64,000 bases of DNA, from the NCBI RefSeq assembly GCF_000968135.1, contig NZ_FO538765.1, positions 3,174,001 to 3,238,000 of the forward strand. The letters are read 5' to 3'. The position numbers and the translations under genes were made by a program. This document shows positions 15,390-25,332 of the stretch, one piece after another (the first letter of the stretch is position 1; each line of letters opens with the position of its first letter). Below the pieces are notes generated by a model. It saw only the letters and a program-made list of their open reading frames with translations, searched no databases and had not been told where the DNA came from. The DNA comes from Magnetospira sp. QH-2. Its GTDB lineage: Bacteria; Pseudomonadota; Alphaproteobacteria; Rhodospirillales; Magnetospiraceae.

Positions 15390-17669
15390 ATGACCGATCC
15401 GTTTGACTTCACCGACGACGACCCGCCCGCCGCCGCCGCTCCGGCGCCGCGCCCGGAACCGCCGTTCCTGCGCGGCCTCAACGACGCCCAGTTCGAGGCC
15501 GTGGAATCTTTGGATGGGCCGGTGCTGGTCCTCGCCGGAGCCGGAACCGGCAAGACCCGGGTGCTGACTACCCGTCTGGCCAATATCCTCGCCCGGGGCC
15601 GGGCGCGACCCTATGAAATGCTGGCCGTGACCTTTACCAACAAGGCGGCGCGGGAAATGCGCGACCGGGTGGCGGCCCTGCTCGGCACACCGGTGGAGGG
15701 CTGGTGGGTTGGCACGTTCCATGCCCTGGGCGCGCGCATCTTGCGAAACCACGCCGAGGCGGCCGGACTGCGACCCAACTTCACCATCCTTGACGACGAT
15801 GATCAGGTGCGTCTGATCAAGCAGGTCCTTGAATTGCATCCGGTGGATGACAAGCGCTGGCCAGCCCGGGTGCTGCTCGGCGCCATCCAGCGCTGGAAGG
15901 ATCGCGGCCTGACCCCGGATCAGGTGTCCGATGCCGAGGGCGCCGATCTGGCCGAGGGACGTCTTGTGGCCATCTACAAGGACTATCAACAACGCCTGAC
16001 CGATATTAACGCCGCCGACTTCGGCGACTTGTTGTTACTCAATCTGACCCTGTTCCAGACCAAGCCCGATATTCTCAAGCGCTATCAGCAACAGTTCCGC
16101 TATCTGCTGGTGGATGAATATCAAGATACAAATATTGCCCAATACCTATGGCTGCGGCTGCTGGCTCAGGGGCATCGCAACATCTGCTGCGTAGGTGACG
16201 ATGACCAGTCCATCTATTCCTGGCGCGGAGCGGAGGTCGGCAACATCCTGCGCTTCGAAGAGGATTTCCCCGGCGCCGCGGTGATCCGGCTGGAACGCAA
16301 TTACCGCTCCACCAGCCATATCCTCGGCGCCGCTTCGGGGCTTATCACCCACAACGACGGACGCCTGGGCAAGACCCTATGGACCGAAGAGAGCACCGGC
16401 GAGAAGGTGCGGGTGGTTTCCGTGTGGGACGGTGCGACCGAGGCCCGGCGTATCGGTCGCGACATTGAGGATCTGCACCGCCAAGGTCATTCCCTGGAGC
16501 AAATGGCGGTTCTGGTGCGCGCCGGTTTCCAGACCCGCGAGTTCGAAGAAAGACTGATAACCCTGGGCATTCCTTATCGGGTCATCGGCGGCCCGCGTTT
16601 CTATGAACGTCAGGAAATCCGCGATGCTTTGGCTTATCTGCGGGTGATCGTGCAACCGGATGACGACCTGGCCTTCGAGCGCATCGTCAATCTGCCCAAA
16701 CGCGGGATCGGCAAAGCGGTGATGCAGACTCTGCATACCCATGGGCGCGCCCGACGCCGGTCCTTGCATCAGGTGACCCTGGACCTGATCGACACCGATG
16801 AACTGCGCCCCAAGGTCCGCCAGACCCTGCGCGGGCTGATGGAGGATTTCGAGCGTTGGCGGCATCAGGCCGCCGCCATCCCTCACCCGGAACTGATGGG
16901 GCAGGTGCTCGACGAGTCCGGCTATACGGAGATGTGGAAGATCTCCAACAAACCCGACGGGCCGGGGCGGTTGGATAATCTCAAAGAACTGGTCTCGGGA
17001 ATGGAGCAGTTCGAAAACCTGGCCGAATTCCTTGAGCATGTGTCTCTGGTGATGGAAAACGACAGTCGCGACGACACCGAAAAGGTCTCCTTGATGACTC
17101 TGCACGGAGCCAAGGGACTGGAGTTTGACACGGTATTCCTGCCCGGTTGGGAAGAAGGCCTTTTCCCTCATCAACGGGCCTTGGACGATGGCGGCATGAA
17201 TGGCTTGGAAGAGGAACGGAGGCTGGCCTATGTGGGTCTGACCCGGGCGCGACAGCGAGCGCGGATCTCCCACGCCGCCAACCGGCGGATCTATAATCAA
17301 TGGCAGTCCAGCCTGCCATCGCGGTTCATCGAGGAACTGCCCGAGACGCATGTGGATTTCAACGATGAAACCGTGCAAGCGCAAAGCCGACAGTTCGGCT
17401 TCAGTGATTCCTGGTCCCGCCAGTCTCATGGTGGCTTCGACAGTGCTCGCCAACGGCGGCGACGGGACCCACTGGTCATCGAAGCGCAGGCACAAACCAC
17501 CGTCGAAACGGCCCCGACCCAATCGAGCCGCTATGCTCCCGGCGACCGGGTGCGCCACCGCAAATTCGGCGAGGGAACGGTGGTCTCCGCCGAGGGCGAA
17601 AAGCTGGTCATCGACTTCGGCGGGTCGGGGACGAAAAAGGTGGTGGATAGTTTCGTGGAGCGGGCGTGA
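15390..17669 (+). CDS. uvrD: UvrD/PcrA-type superfamily 1A DNA helicase
   Basis: The 759-residue protein carries Walker A AGAGTGKTRVL (about 50-60), motif II VDEYQDTN, motif III GDDDQSIYSWRGAE, motif IV region ERNYRS, motif V TLHGAKGLEFDTVF and motif VI YVGLTRARQRA. The C-terminal Tudor-like segment YAPGDRVRHRKFGEGTVV is typical of UvrD/PcrA. It unwinds DNA 3' to 5' in nucleotide excision and mismatch repair. The N terminus has an Ala/Pro-rich stretch. Its stop overlaps the prmA start. Confidence 0.95.
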   Translation: MTDPFDFTDDDPPAAAAPAPRPEPPFLRGLNDAQFEAVESLDGPVLVLAGAGTGKTRVLTTRLANILARGRARPYEMLAVTFTNKAAREMRDRVAALLGTPVEGWWVGTFHALGARILRNHAEAAGLRPNFTILDDDDQVRLIKQVLELHPVDDKRWPARVLLGAIQRWKDRGLTPDQVSDAEGADLAEGRLVAIYKDYQQRLTDINAADFGDLLLLNLTLFQTKPDILKRYQQQFRYLLVDEYQDTNIAQYLWLRLLAQGHRNICCVGDDDQSIYSWRGAEVGNILRFEEDFPGAAVIRLERNYRSTSHILGAASGLITHNDGRLGKTLWTEESTGEKVRVVSVWDGATEARRIGRDIEDLHRQGHSLEQMAVLVRAGFQTREFEERLITLGIPYRVIGGPRFYERQEIRDALAYLRVIVQPDDDLAFERIVNLPKRGIGKAVMQTLHTHGRARRRSLHQVTLDLIDTDELRPKVRQTLRGLMEDFERWRHQAAAIPHPELMGQVLDESGYTEMWKISNKPDGPGRLDNLKELVSGMEQFENLAEFLEHVSLVMENDSRDDTEKVSLMTLHGAKGLEFDTVFLPGWEEGLFPHQRALDDGGMNGLEEERRLAYVGLTRARQRARISHAANRRIYNQWQSSLPSRFIEELPETHVDFNDETVQAQSRQFGFSDSWSRQSHGGFDSARQRRRRDPLVIEAQAQTTVETAPTQSSRYAPGDRVRHRKFGEGTVVSAEGEKLVIDFGGSGTKKVVDSFVERA

Positions 17670-18547
17670 TGGACAACCAAGACCTATGGCACCTGGAACT
17701 GGCCGTGCCGCAAGCCCAGGCAGGGCCATTCACCGAACTATTTGAAGCCGTCTGCGATACCGTGCTGGTCCAAGGCTTGGACGAAGATCCGATCTGGACC
17801 GTGCAGGGCTGGGTGACCGGCGCACCGGATCAGGCCGCCGTCACCGCCACCGTGGCGCTGACCGCCAACGGACTTGGCATCGAACAGCCTGACCTGATTA
17901 TCGCGCCCCAGGAGCAGCGGGATTGGGTGGCCGAGAATCTGGCCTCGTTCCACCCCATCACCGCCGGGCGCTTCCATGTGCACTGCAGCCACCACAAGGA
18001 CTCGGTGCCACCCAATTGCCTGCCCTTGCAGGTGGATGCCTCGGTGGCTTTCGGGACCGGACAGCATGCTTCCACCCGGGGCTGTCTGATCGCGCTGGAC
18101 CGAATGGGTCGGAAACCACCGCGACGGGTGTTGGACATGGGTTGCGGGTCGGGCATTCTGGCCATGGCCGCGGCCCGGCTTTGGAACGTCTCGGTGCTGG
18201 CCGCCGACATCGATCCCCGGTCGGTGGCGGTCACCAACCTCAACGCGGATCTGAATGACCTCCGGACCCGGATCACCGCCCTGTTGTCAGAAGGCTACCG
18301 TCATCCCATGGTGTCCGGGCGCGGGCCTTACGATCTCATCCTCGCCAACATCCTCGCACGGCCCTTGATGGGCATGGCCGGGGACCTGGCCCGGGTTCTA
18401 AGGCCGGGCGGTCGCGTGGTGCTCGCCGGATTCTTGAAGCAAGATTCGAATAGGGTGCTGGCGGCTCATCGGGCCCGCGGTCTGCACCTGATTGACCGGG
18501 TTCCCGTTGACGACTGGGAGACCCTTGTCCTAGGCTCTCCCCCCTAA
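17669..18547 (+). CDS. prmA: Ribosomal protein L11 methyltransferase
   Basis: The 292-residue protein shows the PrmA signature: VDASVAFGTGQHASTRGCL, SAM motif I VLDMGCGSGILAMAA, acidic motif AADIDPRSV and NPPY-equivalent ILANILARPL. An N-terminal L11-recognition domain occupies about residues 1-110. It trimethylates L11 lysines and the N terminus. ATG 17669 overlaps the uvrD stop by one base (TGATG), implying coupling; a GTG one codon earlier is possible. Confidence 0.94.
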   Translation: MDNQDLWHLELAVPQAQAGPFTELFEAVCDTVLVQGLDEDPIWTVQGWVTGAPDQAAVTATVALTANGLGIEQPDLIIAPQEQRDWVAENLASFHPITAGRFHVHCSHHKDSVPPNCLPLQVDASVAFGTGQHASTRGCLIALDRMGRKPPRRVLDMGCGSGILAMAAARLWNVSVLAADIDPRSVAVTNLNADLNDLRTRITALLSEGYRHPMVSGRGPYDLILANILARPLMGMAGDLARVLRPGGRVVLAGFLKQDSNRVLAAHRARGLHLIDRVPVDDWETLVLGSPP

Positions 18548-18568
18548 ACAGAATTTAGGGGAGAAATC

Positions 18569-19747
18569 ATGGTCACCAAGCTGTTCACCGGCAAGTCAAT
18601 CGGCGGTGTCGTCGCGGGCGTCGCGGCCCTCGGTCTCGCAATGGTCGCCCAGCCGACCGCCAAGGCCGCCGACCCCATCAAGGTCGGCACCTTCCTGGCC
18701 GTTACCGGCCCGGCTTCGTTCCTCGGCGATCCAGAGCTCAAAACACTTGAACTCTATATCGACGAAATCAACAAGGACGGCGGCGTGCTGGGCCGTCCGG
18801 TGAAGCTGTTCCATTATGATACCGGCGGCAATCCCAAGAAGGATCAGACCGCGGTCAAGCGCCTGATCCACCAGGACGGCGTGGACGTGATCGTCGGCGG
18901 CTCCACCTCCGGCGGCACCATGGCCGTGCGTCCGGTGATCGAAAAGGCGGGCGTGCCGTTCATCTCCCTGGCCGGCGCGGTGGTGATCATCGATCCGGTG
19001 AAAAAGTGGACCTTCAAGACCCCGCATACCGACCAGATGGCCTGCGCCAAGATCTATGAAGACATGAAAAAGCGCGGCCTGATGAAAGTCGGCCTGATTT
19101 CCGGCACCGGCGGCTTCGGCAAATCCATGCGCGGTCAATGCAAGAAGCTGGCGCCGGCCTATGGCATCGAGATCGTCGCCGACGAGACCTACGGCGGCAA
19201 GGACTCCGACATGACCGCCCAGCTTACCAAGATCAAGAACGCCCCGGGCGTACAGGCGGTGCTCAACGCCGACTTCGGCCAGGGCCCGGCCATCGTGACC
19301 AAGAACTACGGCCAGCTGGGCATGACCGGCTTGCCCATGTACCAGTCCCACGGCGTCGCGTCGAAGAAGTACATCGAACTGGCGGGCAAGGCGGCGGAAG
19401 GCGTACGGCTTCCGGCGGCGGCCCTGATCGTGGCCGAGAAACTGGCCGACGACGATCCGCAGAAGGCGGTGGTGATGGCCTACAAGACCAAATACGAGAG
19501 CGCGACCGGATCCGCCGTTTCCACCTTCGGCGGTCATGCCTATGACGGATTGATGATGGCCCTGGCCGCCATTCAGCGGGCGGGCTCCACCGACAAGGAA
19601 AAGGTCCGCGATGAAATCGAAAAGACTCACGGCTTCATGGGCACCGCCGGTGTGGTCAACATGACCGCCAAGGATCACATGGGCCTGAACCTGTCGGCGT
19701 TCCGCATGTTGGAAATCCGTAACGGGGATTGGACCATCGTCGACTAA
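18569..19747 (+). CDS. ABC transporter substrate-binding protein, Leu/Ile/Val (HAAT) family
   Basis: The 392-residue protein has a signal peptide with cleavage probably after AQPTAKA, then a type I periplasmic binding fold (Peripla_BP_6): IKVGTFLAVTGPASFLGDPELKTLELYIDEINKDGG and VIVGGSTSGGTMAV. Binding proteins of this group take up branched-chain amino acids, urea, short amides or aromatic acids; the ligand cannot be read here. No permease or ATPase genes lie beside it, so it is an orphan. Ribosome site GGGGAG precedes ATG 18569; a strong terminator follows. Codon use is notably uniform, fitting high expression. Confidence 0.9.
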   Translation: MVTKLFTGKSIGGVVAGVAALGLAMVAQPTAKAADPIKVGTFLAVTGPASFLGDPELKTLELYIDEINKDGGVLGRPVKLFHYDTGGNPKKDQTAVKRLIHQDGVDVIVGGSTSGGTMAVRPVIEKAGVPFISLAGAVVIIDPVKKWTFKTPHTDQMACAKIYEDMKKRGLMKVGLISGTGGFGKSMRGQCKKLAPAYGIEIVADETYGGKDSDMTAQLTKIKNAPGVQAVLNADFGQGPAIVTKNYGQLGMTGLPMYQSHGVASKKYIELAGKAAEGVRLPAAALIVAEKLADDDPQKAVVMAYKTKYESATGSAVSTFGGHAYDGLMMALAAIQRAGSTDKEKVRDEIEKTHGFMGTAGVVNMTAKDHMGLNLSAFRMLEIRNGDWTIVD

Positions 19748-19774
19748 AACCGAGGAACACCTCTGAAATACCCA

Positions 19775-19806
19775 GCGCCCGGGATCTCGATCCCGGGCGC
19801 TTTTTT
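19775..19806 (+). terminator. Rho-independent terminator after the binding-protein gene
   Basis: Perfect 11-bp stem GCGCCCGGGAT / ATCCCGGGCGC with a CTCG loop, followed at once by six T. It ends the binding-protein transcript 28 bases after its stop. Confidence 0.95.
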
Positions 19807-19821
19807 CTTTGCCCCCGCCCC

Positions 19822-19843
19822 CGCATTAGTTTTTTCTAATGCG
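19822..19843. promoter_or_regulatory. Inverted repeat upstream of the hydrogenase operon
   Basis: CGCATTAG and CTAATGCG, 8-bp perfect arms around six T, lie 108 bases before the hydB start and after the preceding terminator. The position fits an operator for the hydrogenase operon; no known regulator site was recognised. Alternatively it is a second weak hairpin. Confidence 0.35.
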
Positions 19844-19950
19844 TTGAAAAGCCATGCATTTATGGATAGCAGCCATATCCAATCATCGTTACAGAATTCC
19901 ATCGATTGAGCGTACCATTCACCCGTTCCAGAATCCCAGGGGGCTTGGCA

Positions 19951-21087
19951 ATGACCAAAAATGCCGTGGAACCGACTCACCATTTGATTGACGTGGACGG
20001 CCTCAACCGGCTGATTGCCGCTTTGAATGAATCTGGCCATCAGGTCATTGGCCCCACGGTCCAAGACAGCGCCGTTGTATATGCTCCCATTTCCGGCGTG
20101 GCTGATTTGCCGCGCGGCGTGGTCGATCGCCAAGAACCAGGCGGTTACGTGCTTGAGCATCCCGGCGGCGAGGCCTTGTTCGATCATGTGGTCGGGCCCA
20201 CAAGCTGGAAGCGCTACCTGTTCCCGCCGCAACAAACCCTGTGGACCGCCAAACGCGCCACGACCGGTTTCCATGTCACCCCGGCCAAGGAAGACATCCC
20301 ACGCTATGCCTTTATCGGCGCCCGGGGCTGCGACATCGCCGCCATGGAGATCCAGGACAGGGTGTTCATGTCCGACACGGCCACGGATCCGGGCTACCAC
20401 CTGCGGCGCAAGAAAAGCTTTGTGGTGGCCATTCATTGCGGGCGCCCGGCGGAGACCTGTTTTTGCACCTCCATGGACTGCGGCCCGCGCGCTGAAAACG
20501 GCTTCGATCTGGCACTGATTGAGCTGGCCGAGGAAGACCGCCACGTTTTTCTCGTCACCGTTGGCTCCAAGCAAGGAGCCGCCTTGCTGGAAACCCTGCC
20601 GGTGTTCGACGCGACCCAGGCCGACATCAAAACCGCCGAGGCACGGATCCAATCCGCCGCCAACGGCATGGACCGGGAACTGATCCCCGATGCCGCCGAG
20701 GTTCTGGCCGCCAACCTGGAATGCGACCACTGGGAAGAGGTGGCCAAGCGTTGCCTCAATTGCGCCAACTGTACCATGGTCTGTCCCACCTGCTTCTGCT
20801 CGACGGTGGAGGATGTGACCAACCTGACGGGCGATGAAGCTTGGAGAGAGCGACGCTGGGATTCATGCTTTACCCTGGATTACAGCTATATCCATGGTGG
20901 CAACGTGCGACAAACCGGTGCTTCGCGCTATCGTCAATGGATCACCCATAAGCTATCCCACTGGCATGATCAGTTCGGAACATCCGGCTGCACCGGTTGC
21001 GGCCGCTGCATTACCTGGTGCCCGGTGGGAATCGATATTACCGAAGAGGCACGCGCCATAAAAAACCGGGCCGGATCATCGACATAA
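19951..21087 (+). CDS. hydB: Hydrogenase Fe-S subunit, sulfhydrogenase beta type (HydB/HyhB)
   Basis: The 378-residue protein resembles HydB of NAD(P)-linked group 3b hydrogenases: it ends with two Cys clusters for 4Fe-4S centres, [16 protein letters not shown] (about 269-284) and [16 protein letters not shown] (about 350-365), and has RGCDIAAM and the Cys-rich [12 protein letters not shown]. It passes electrons between the catalytic core and the flavoprotein. ATG 19951 follows CAGGGGG. First gene of a six-gene run; the following gene starts 42 bases downstream. Confidence 0.9.
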   Translation: MTKNAVEPTHHLIDVDGLNRLIAALNESGHQVIGPTVQDSAVVYAPISGVADLPRGVVDRQEPGGYVLEHPGGEALFDHVVGPTSWKRYLFPPQQTLWTAKRATTGFHVTPAKEDIPRYAFIGARGCDIAAMEIQDRVFMSDTATDPGYHLRRKKSFVVAIHCGRPAETCFCTSMDCGPRAENGFDLALIELAEEDRHVFLVTVGSKQGAALLETLPVFDATQADIKTAEARIQSAANGMDRELIPDAAEVLAANLECDHWEEVAKRCLNCANCTMVCPTCFCSTVEDVTNLTGDEAWRERRWDSCFTLDYSYIHGGNVRQTGASRYRQWITHKLSHWHDQFGTSGCTGCGRCITWCPVGIDITEEARAIKNRAGSST

Positions 21088-21129
21088 ACCAAACCGCAAG
21101 CGAGACAGGCCCAAGAGGGGAGAATTGTC

Positions 21130-21600
21130 ATGGTGCAGATTGAAGGCATGGAAACGTTGCTCAAGGACCACCCGTTCTTCGACGGCTTGAACGACGACTA
21201 TCGGGTGCTGCTGGCCGGATGTGCCGCCAACGAGCGGATGGAGGAAGGCGCATACGTGGCCCGAGAAGGCGACGACGCCGACAAATTCTATCTCGTGCGC
21301 CACGGCCGTATATCCTTGGAATACCATGTGCCGGGGCGGGAGCCGCTAATCATCGAGACCCTGGAGGAAGGCGATATCTTCGGTTGGTCCTGGTTGGTCC
21401 CGCCGCACAAATGGGCCTATGACGTCCGCGCCATGACCCTTTGCCGACTGGTCAGTCTCGACGCAAACTGCCTGCGCGGCAAATGCGAGAACGATCACTC
21501 GCTGGGCTATGAATTGCACAAGCGCTTCGTGCCCATCATCGCCCACCGACTCAGCGCCGCGCGCATGCGGCTGCTCGATATGTATGGCTCTTCACGCTAA
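21130..21600 (+). CDS. Cyclic-nucleotide-binding-domain protein within hydrogenase operon
   Basis: The 156-residue protein is a lone cNMP-binding (Crp N-terminal) beta-barrel: [32 protein letters not shown] and a C-terminal helix. There is no helix-turn-helix, so it cannot bind DNA like Crp/Fnr. The PBC-type sequence [10 protein letters not shown] lacks the Arg-Ser pair typical of cAMP binding, so the ligand is open. Its place between hydB and hydG suggests an allosteric or assembly subunit of the hydrogenase. AGGGGAG precedes ATG 21130. Confidence 0.85.
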   Translation: MVQIEGMETLLKDHPFFDGLNDDYRVLLAGCAANERMEEGAYVAREGDDADKFYLVRHGRISLEYHVPGREPLIIETLEEGDIFGWSWLVPPHKWAYDVRAMTLCRLVSLDANCLRGKCENDHSLGYELHKRFVPIIAHRLSAARMRLLDMYGSSR

Positions 21601-21613
21601 GGAACCCTTTGTC

Positions 21614-22453
21614 ATGACGGCCACTGCCCTTGCCAAGGATCCCATGTTGACGGTTCCCTTCCGTGTGGAACGACGGAGAAAGGAACTGTCCGACACCTTC
21701 ACATTGGAACTGCGACCCGAGGGCGGACGCTTCCTGTTCGACCCGGGACAGTTCAACATGCTTTATGTGTTCGGGGTCGGGGAAATCCCCATCAGCATCA
21801 GCGGCAACCCGGCGGACCCGAGCTTGCTGGTTCACACGATCCGGGGCGTGGGCACGGTCTCGGACGCTTTGCGTCATTTGAATACCGGCGATCAGGTCGG
21901 CGTGCGCGGCCCCTATGGCACCGCTTGGCCGGTGAAGGAAGCCGAGGGTCATGACCTGCTGCTGGTGGCGGGTGGGATCGGCCTCGCGCCCTTGCGCCCG
22001 ACCATTTACCACGTGCTGACCAACCGGGCTCGCTATGGCAAGGTGGTCATCCTCTATGGTGCCCGCACGCCGGAAGATGTGCTGTTCCTCAAGGAGTTGG
22101 AAAAGTGGCGATCACGCTTCGACCTGTCTGTGGAAGTCACGGTCGATCGGGCCACTGGTAAGTGGGGCGGGCGCGTTGGCGTGGTGACCAAACTCATCGA
22201 GCGCGCCGGATTCGACCCGCACGAAACCATGGCCATGGTCTGCGGCCCGGAAGTGATGATGCGGTTTGCCATCCAATCCCTGGAAGCACGAGGTGTCTCG
22301 GCTCATCGGATTTACGTGTCCATGGAACGCAATATGAAATGTGCCGTTGGCTTTTGCGGCCATTGCCAACTGGGGGGCCACTTTGTCTGCAAGGACGGAC
22401 CGGTCTTTCCCTTCGACAGGATCCGGGACATCTTCCCGATCCGGGAGCTGTGA
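21614..22453 (+). CDS. hydG: Hydrogenase FAD/NAD(P)-binding diaphorase subunit (HydG/HyhG)
   Basis: The 279-residue protein has a ferredoxin-reductase fold: FAD barrel (about 15-105), NAD(P)-binding part [15 protein letters not shown] and [15 protein letters not shown], and a C-terminal 2Fe-2S site [20 protein letters not shown] like that of PyrK. It links NAD(P)H to the Fe-S chain. ATG 21614 is 13 bases after the cNMP gene stop with AAGGA upstream. TGATCATG spacing joins it to hydD. Confidence 0.92.
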   Translation: MTATALAKDPMLTVPFRVERRRKELSDTFTLELRPEGGRFLFDPGQFNMLYVFGVGEIPISISGNPADPSLLVHTIRGVGTVSDALRHLNTGDQVGVRGPYGTAWPVKEAEGHDLLLVAGGIGLAPLRPTIYHVLTNRARYGKVVILYGARTPEDVLFLKELEKWRSRFDLSVEVTVDRATGKWGGRVGVVTKLIERAGFDPHETMAMVCGPEVMMRFAIQSLEARGVSAHRIYVSMERNMKCAVGFCGHCQLGGHFVCKDGPVFPFDRIRDIFPIREL

Positions 22454-22455
22454 TC

Positions 22456-23241
22456 ATGGCGCCTGCACAACACAAACGCCCGAAACTGGCGGTCTGGAAG
22501 TTTTCTTCCTGCGACGGCTGCCAACTGTCCCTGCTCGATTGCGAAGACGAATTGTTGCAGGTGGCCGAGGCGGTGGAAATTGCGTATTTCCTCGAAGCCA
22601 CCCGGGCCGAGGTCAAGGGCCCTTATGATATCTCGTTGGTGGAAGGCTCGGTCTCCACCCCCCACGACGCGGAACGCATCCACAAGGTGCGCCGCCAATC
22701 CAAGGCTCTGATCACCATCGGCGCCTGTGCCACGGCGGGCGGCATTCAGGCGCTGCGCAATTTCCACGACGTGGAGGAGTTCACCCGCTGCGTCTACGCC
22801 CACCCTGAATATATCGACACCCTGGCCAAATCCACCCCGATCCAGGACCATGTACCGGTGGATTTCTCGCTTCATGGCTGCCCCATCGACAAGGGCCAGT
22901 TGCTGGAAACGCTGAATGCCTTCCTCAATGGCCGCAAGCCCAATATTCCCAACCATTCCCAATGTCTGGAATGCAAGCTGTCGGGATCGGTCTGTGTCAT
23001 GGTGGCACAGGGCACACCCTGCCTGGGACCGGTTACTCAGGCCGGATGCGGTAATCTTTGTCCGTCGCATACACGCGGCTGTTATGGCTGCTTCGGGCCG
23101 AAGGAAACCCCCAACACGGCCAGCTTGGCTGCCTGGACCGGCGAACGACTGGGCCAGGACCGGCGACATATCAAACATCAATATCGCGGCTTCACAGCCT
23201 ATGCCGAGCCGTTCCGTAAGGAGAGCGAGGCCCATGAGTAG
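22456..23241 (+). CDS. hydD: [NiFe] hydrogenase small subunit (HydD/HyhS)
   Basis: The 261-residue protein has the proximal cluster motif [13 protein letters not shown] near residue 15, [14 protein letters not shown], and [12 protein letters not shown], as in F420/NAD(P)-linked group 3 small subunits, then a Cys-rich tail ([30 protein letters not shown]). There is no Tat signal, consistent with a cytoplasmic enzyme. The start lies two bases after the hydG stop; its end overlaps hydA by eight bases. Confidence 0.92.
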   Translation: MAPAQHKRPKLAVWKFSSCDGCQLSLLDCEDELLQVAEAVEIAYFLEATRAEVKGPYDISLVEGSVSTPHDAERIHKVRRQSKALITIGACATAGGIQALRNFHDVEEFTRCVYAHPEYIDTLAKSTPIQDHVPVDFSLHGCPIDKGQLLETLNAFLNGRKPNIPNHSQCLECKLSGSVCVMVAQGTPCLGPVTQAGCGNLCPSHTRGCYGCFGPKETPNTASLAAWTGERLGQDRRHIKHQYRGFTAYAEPFRKESEAHE

Positions 23242-24532
23242 CTCGACCCAAACCCGCACCATCAAGGTCAACGCCCTGGCCCGCGTCGAAGGCGAAGGCG
23301 CCTTGAACATCCGCGTCAAGAATGGCGAGATCAAGGATCTTCAGTTCCGCATTTATGAACCGCCCCGGTTCTTCGAGGCTTTGCTCAGGGGGCGCATGTA
23401 TACCGAAGCTCCGGACATTACCGCGCGCATCTGCGGTATCTGTCCCATGGCCTATATGATGGGGGCGTCCCAGGCCATGGAAGATGCCCTGGGCGTGACG
23501 GTCACCGGGCCCTTGCGCGATCTTCGGCGGATCATCTATTGCGCCGAATGGATCGAGAGCCATGTGCTGCACGCCGCCATGTTGCATGCGCCCGACTTCC
23601 TGGGCCTCGACGATGCCCTCTTGATCGCCAAGGCCAATCCGGAACTGGTGGGCAATGCCCTGCAATTGAAAAAGCTGGGCAACGACCTTTTGGAAGCCAT
23701 CGGCGGGCGGGCGGTTCATCCGGTCAATCTCAAGGTGGGCGGGTTCTACAAGGCGCCGACGCCACAGGACCTGGCGCCTCTCAAGGATCGCCTGAAATGG
23801 GGCATGGAGGCCAGCGAGACCATTGGCCGCGCCTTTGCCGGGTTCGACTTTCCCGACCTGACCATGGATTATGACAGCGTGTCCATGACCCACCCGGACG
23901 AATATGCCATCTGCGAAGGCGGCATTATGTCGTCCAGCGGGACCTATTTGGATCTTAACGAATTCCTCGATCACTACACCGAGGAACATGTGGCCCACTC
24001 CAATGCGCTGCACGGGGTCGGACCCAACGGCCGCTATCTGGTCGGTCCCTGGGCGCGCTACAACAACAACGGCAAACAGCTTTCCAAACGCGCCAAGGCG
24101 CTGGCCAAGGATTGCGGACTGGGCAAGAGAGTGACCAATCCCTATCGTTCCATCCTGGTGCGCATGGTCGAGACTCTTTATGCCTGCGAGGAATCCCTGA
24201 GGCTGATCGAGGGCTACGAGATGCCGGACGAGTCCTGTGTTCAGATCACCCCCGGGGCGGGCACGGGATACGGCTGCACCGAAGCCCCGCGCGGCATCTG
24301 CTTCCACAGCTACAGCCTGGACAAGGAGGGGCGCATCACCAAGGCCACCATCGTACCGCCCACGGCCCAGAATCAGAAGCAGATCGAGGAGGATCTGCGG
24401 GTGGTGGTGCAGGAAAACCTGGATCTGGACAACGAGGCGCTGACCTGGCGGTGCGAACAGACCATCCGCAACTACGACCCCTGTATCTCCTGCGCCACCC
24501 ACTTTCTCGATCTGACGGTGACCCACGAGTGA
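23234..24532 (+). CDS. hydA: [NiFe] hydrogenase large (catalytic) subunit, group 3b type
   Basis: The 432-residue subunit carries the N-terminal Ni-ligand motif RICGICP (Cys67, Cys70) and the C-terminal one DPCISCATH (about 415-423). After the last His there are nine residues (FLDLTVTHE), a possible C-terminal peptide removed by the maturation protease encoded next. Sequence features and the B-G-D-A gene set indicate the cytoplasmic NAD(P)-coupled group 3b, which makes or consumes H2 and can reduce polysulphide. No hyp maturation genes are in this window. Confidence 0.94.
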   Translation: MSSSTQTRTIKVNALARVEGEGALNIRVKNGEIKDLQFRIYEPPRFFEALLRGRMYTEAPDITARICGICPMAYMMGASQAMEDALGVTVTGPLRDLRRIIYCAEWIESHVLHAAMLHAPDFLGLDDALLIAKANPELVGNALQLKKLGNDLLEAIGGRAVHPVNLKVGGFYKAPTPQDLAPLKDRLKWGMEASETIGRAFAGFDFPDLTMDYDSVSMTHPDEYAICEGGIMSSSGTYLDLNEFLDHYTEEHVAHSNALHGVGPNGRYLVGPWARYNNNGKQLSKRAKALAKDCGLGKRVTNPYRSILVRMVETLYACEESLRLIEGYEMPDESCVQITPGAGTGYGCTEAPRGICFHSYSLDKEGRITKATIVPPTAQNQKQIEEDLRVVVQENLDLDNEALTWRCEQTIRNYDPCISCATHFLDLTVTHE

Positions 24533-24975
24533 CGCTTTATATCGGCATCGGCAATGCCATGCGCCGGGACGACGGCGTGGGAGCCGAAACGGTGCGCCTG
24601 CTCGCCGAACAGGGACTGGAAGCCATTGAGCACGCCGGGGACGGCATGACCCTGATCAATCTATGGCAAAGTCGTGACGGCGTGGTGCTGATTGATGCCA
24701 TGCGGTCGGGTGCGGCGGTGGGATCGTTGCGTCGCTTCGATGCCCATGAGAGCGAAATCCCGCGCGACAACTTTCCCCATACCAGTCATGTGCTGGGGGT
24801 CGCCGAAGCGGTGGAGATGGCGCGCATTCTGGGCAAGCTTCCACCGAGTCTGATCGTCTATGGCATCGAAGCGGCGGACTTCGGACAAGGCCTCGGCCTG
24901 ACACCCGAGGTGGCGCGGGCAGTTCGTGGGTTGGCGGACCAACTGATTGCCGGACAAAATTCTTCGACCGTATAG
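24529..24975 (+). CDS. Hydrogenase maturation endopeptidase, HycI/HyaD family
   Basis: The 148-residue protein starts with [18 protein letters not shown], the GxGNxxxxDDGxG signature with a metal-binding acidic residue, and has VVLIDAMRSGA and the conserved FPHTSHVLGV with the His that binds Ni. These proteases trim the C terminus of the large subunit after Ni insertion. GTG 24529 overlaps the hydA stop by four bases (GTGA), the last coupled gene of the operon. Confidence 0.92.
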   Translation: MTLYIGIGNAMRRDDGVGAETVRLLAEQGLEAIEHAGDGMTLINLWQSRDGVVLIDAMRSGAAVGSLRRFDAHESEIPRDNFPHTSHVLGVAEAVEMARILGKLPPSLIVYGIEAADFGQGLGLTPEVARAVRGLADQLIAGQNSSTV

Positions 24976-25013
24976 CGCAGGCCGGAGTCCCTTGAACCCG
25001 GCAAACCTGCGCG
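24976..25013 (+). terminator. Hairpin after the hydrogenase operon, without T tract
   Basis: GCGCAGG and CCTGCGC form a 7-bp stem enclosing a second CCGG/CCGG pairing. No run of T follows, so it may stabilise the 3' end or act with Rho rather than as an intrinsic terminator. Confidence 0.4.
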
Positions 25014-25040
25014 ACTCGATGGATACCGACTATGCTCCTC

Positions 25041-25072
25041 GCATTGGATCGGTTCCGATCAAACGCGAAACT
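25041..25072. repeat. Partial copy of the GATC-rich palindromic repeat
   Basis: ATTGGATCGGTTCCGATCAAACGCG carries the same palindromic core (GATCG-N-CCGATCAAAC) as the 103-bp tandem repeat at 59.7-60.0 kb. Only the second arm is kept. Confidence 0.5.
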
Positions 25073-25221
25073 TTAGCAGGCTGCTGAACGAGTATTGTCC
25101 TACGGCCCGCCTCGCCCTTCGACAAGCTCAGGGTGAGGCTAACATGTTGAAAATTCGAAGGCCCTCATGCTGAGCTTGTCGAAGCATATGTCGCCACATG
25201 CTCGAAATCAGACTTTTTCAG
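25073..25221. repeat. MITE-like element, copy B, left 149 bases (split by the IS)
   Basis: This is the reverse complement of copy A arms: TTAGCAGGCTGCTGAA end, GTCCTACGGCCCGCC, CCTTCGACAAGCTCAGGGTG, then AACATGTTGAAAATTC and the second arm to GACTTTTTCAG at 25221. The missing last bases CAGCCTGTTAG reappear at 26611-26621 beyond the insertion sequence. It lacks the nested 161-bp element of copy A. Confidence 0.8.
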
Positions 25222-25332
25222 ATGGCGGTAATCGAGCAGTCAGGGATTGCCTAGACAGTCAGCTGGTCTCCACACTCGGTCTTGATCAAGTATCCGGGTC
25301 AATTCCTGGACATGGAACAGAGGAGACCAGCT

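Noticed and set aside
19951-24975. Membrane-bound respiratory (group 1) or energy-converting (group 4) hydrogenase
   Set aside because: No Tat signal on the small subunit, no cytochrome b or antiporter-like subunits; flavin/NAD(P) subunit and HydB indicate cytoplasmic group 3b.
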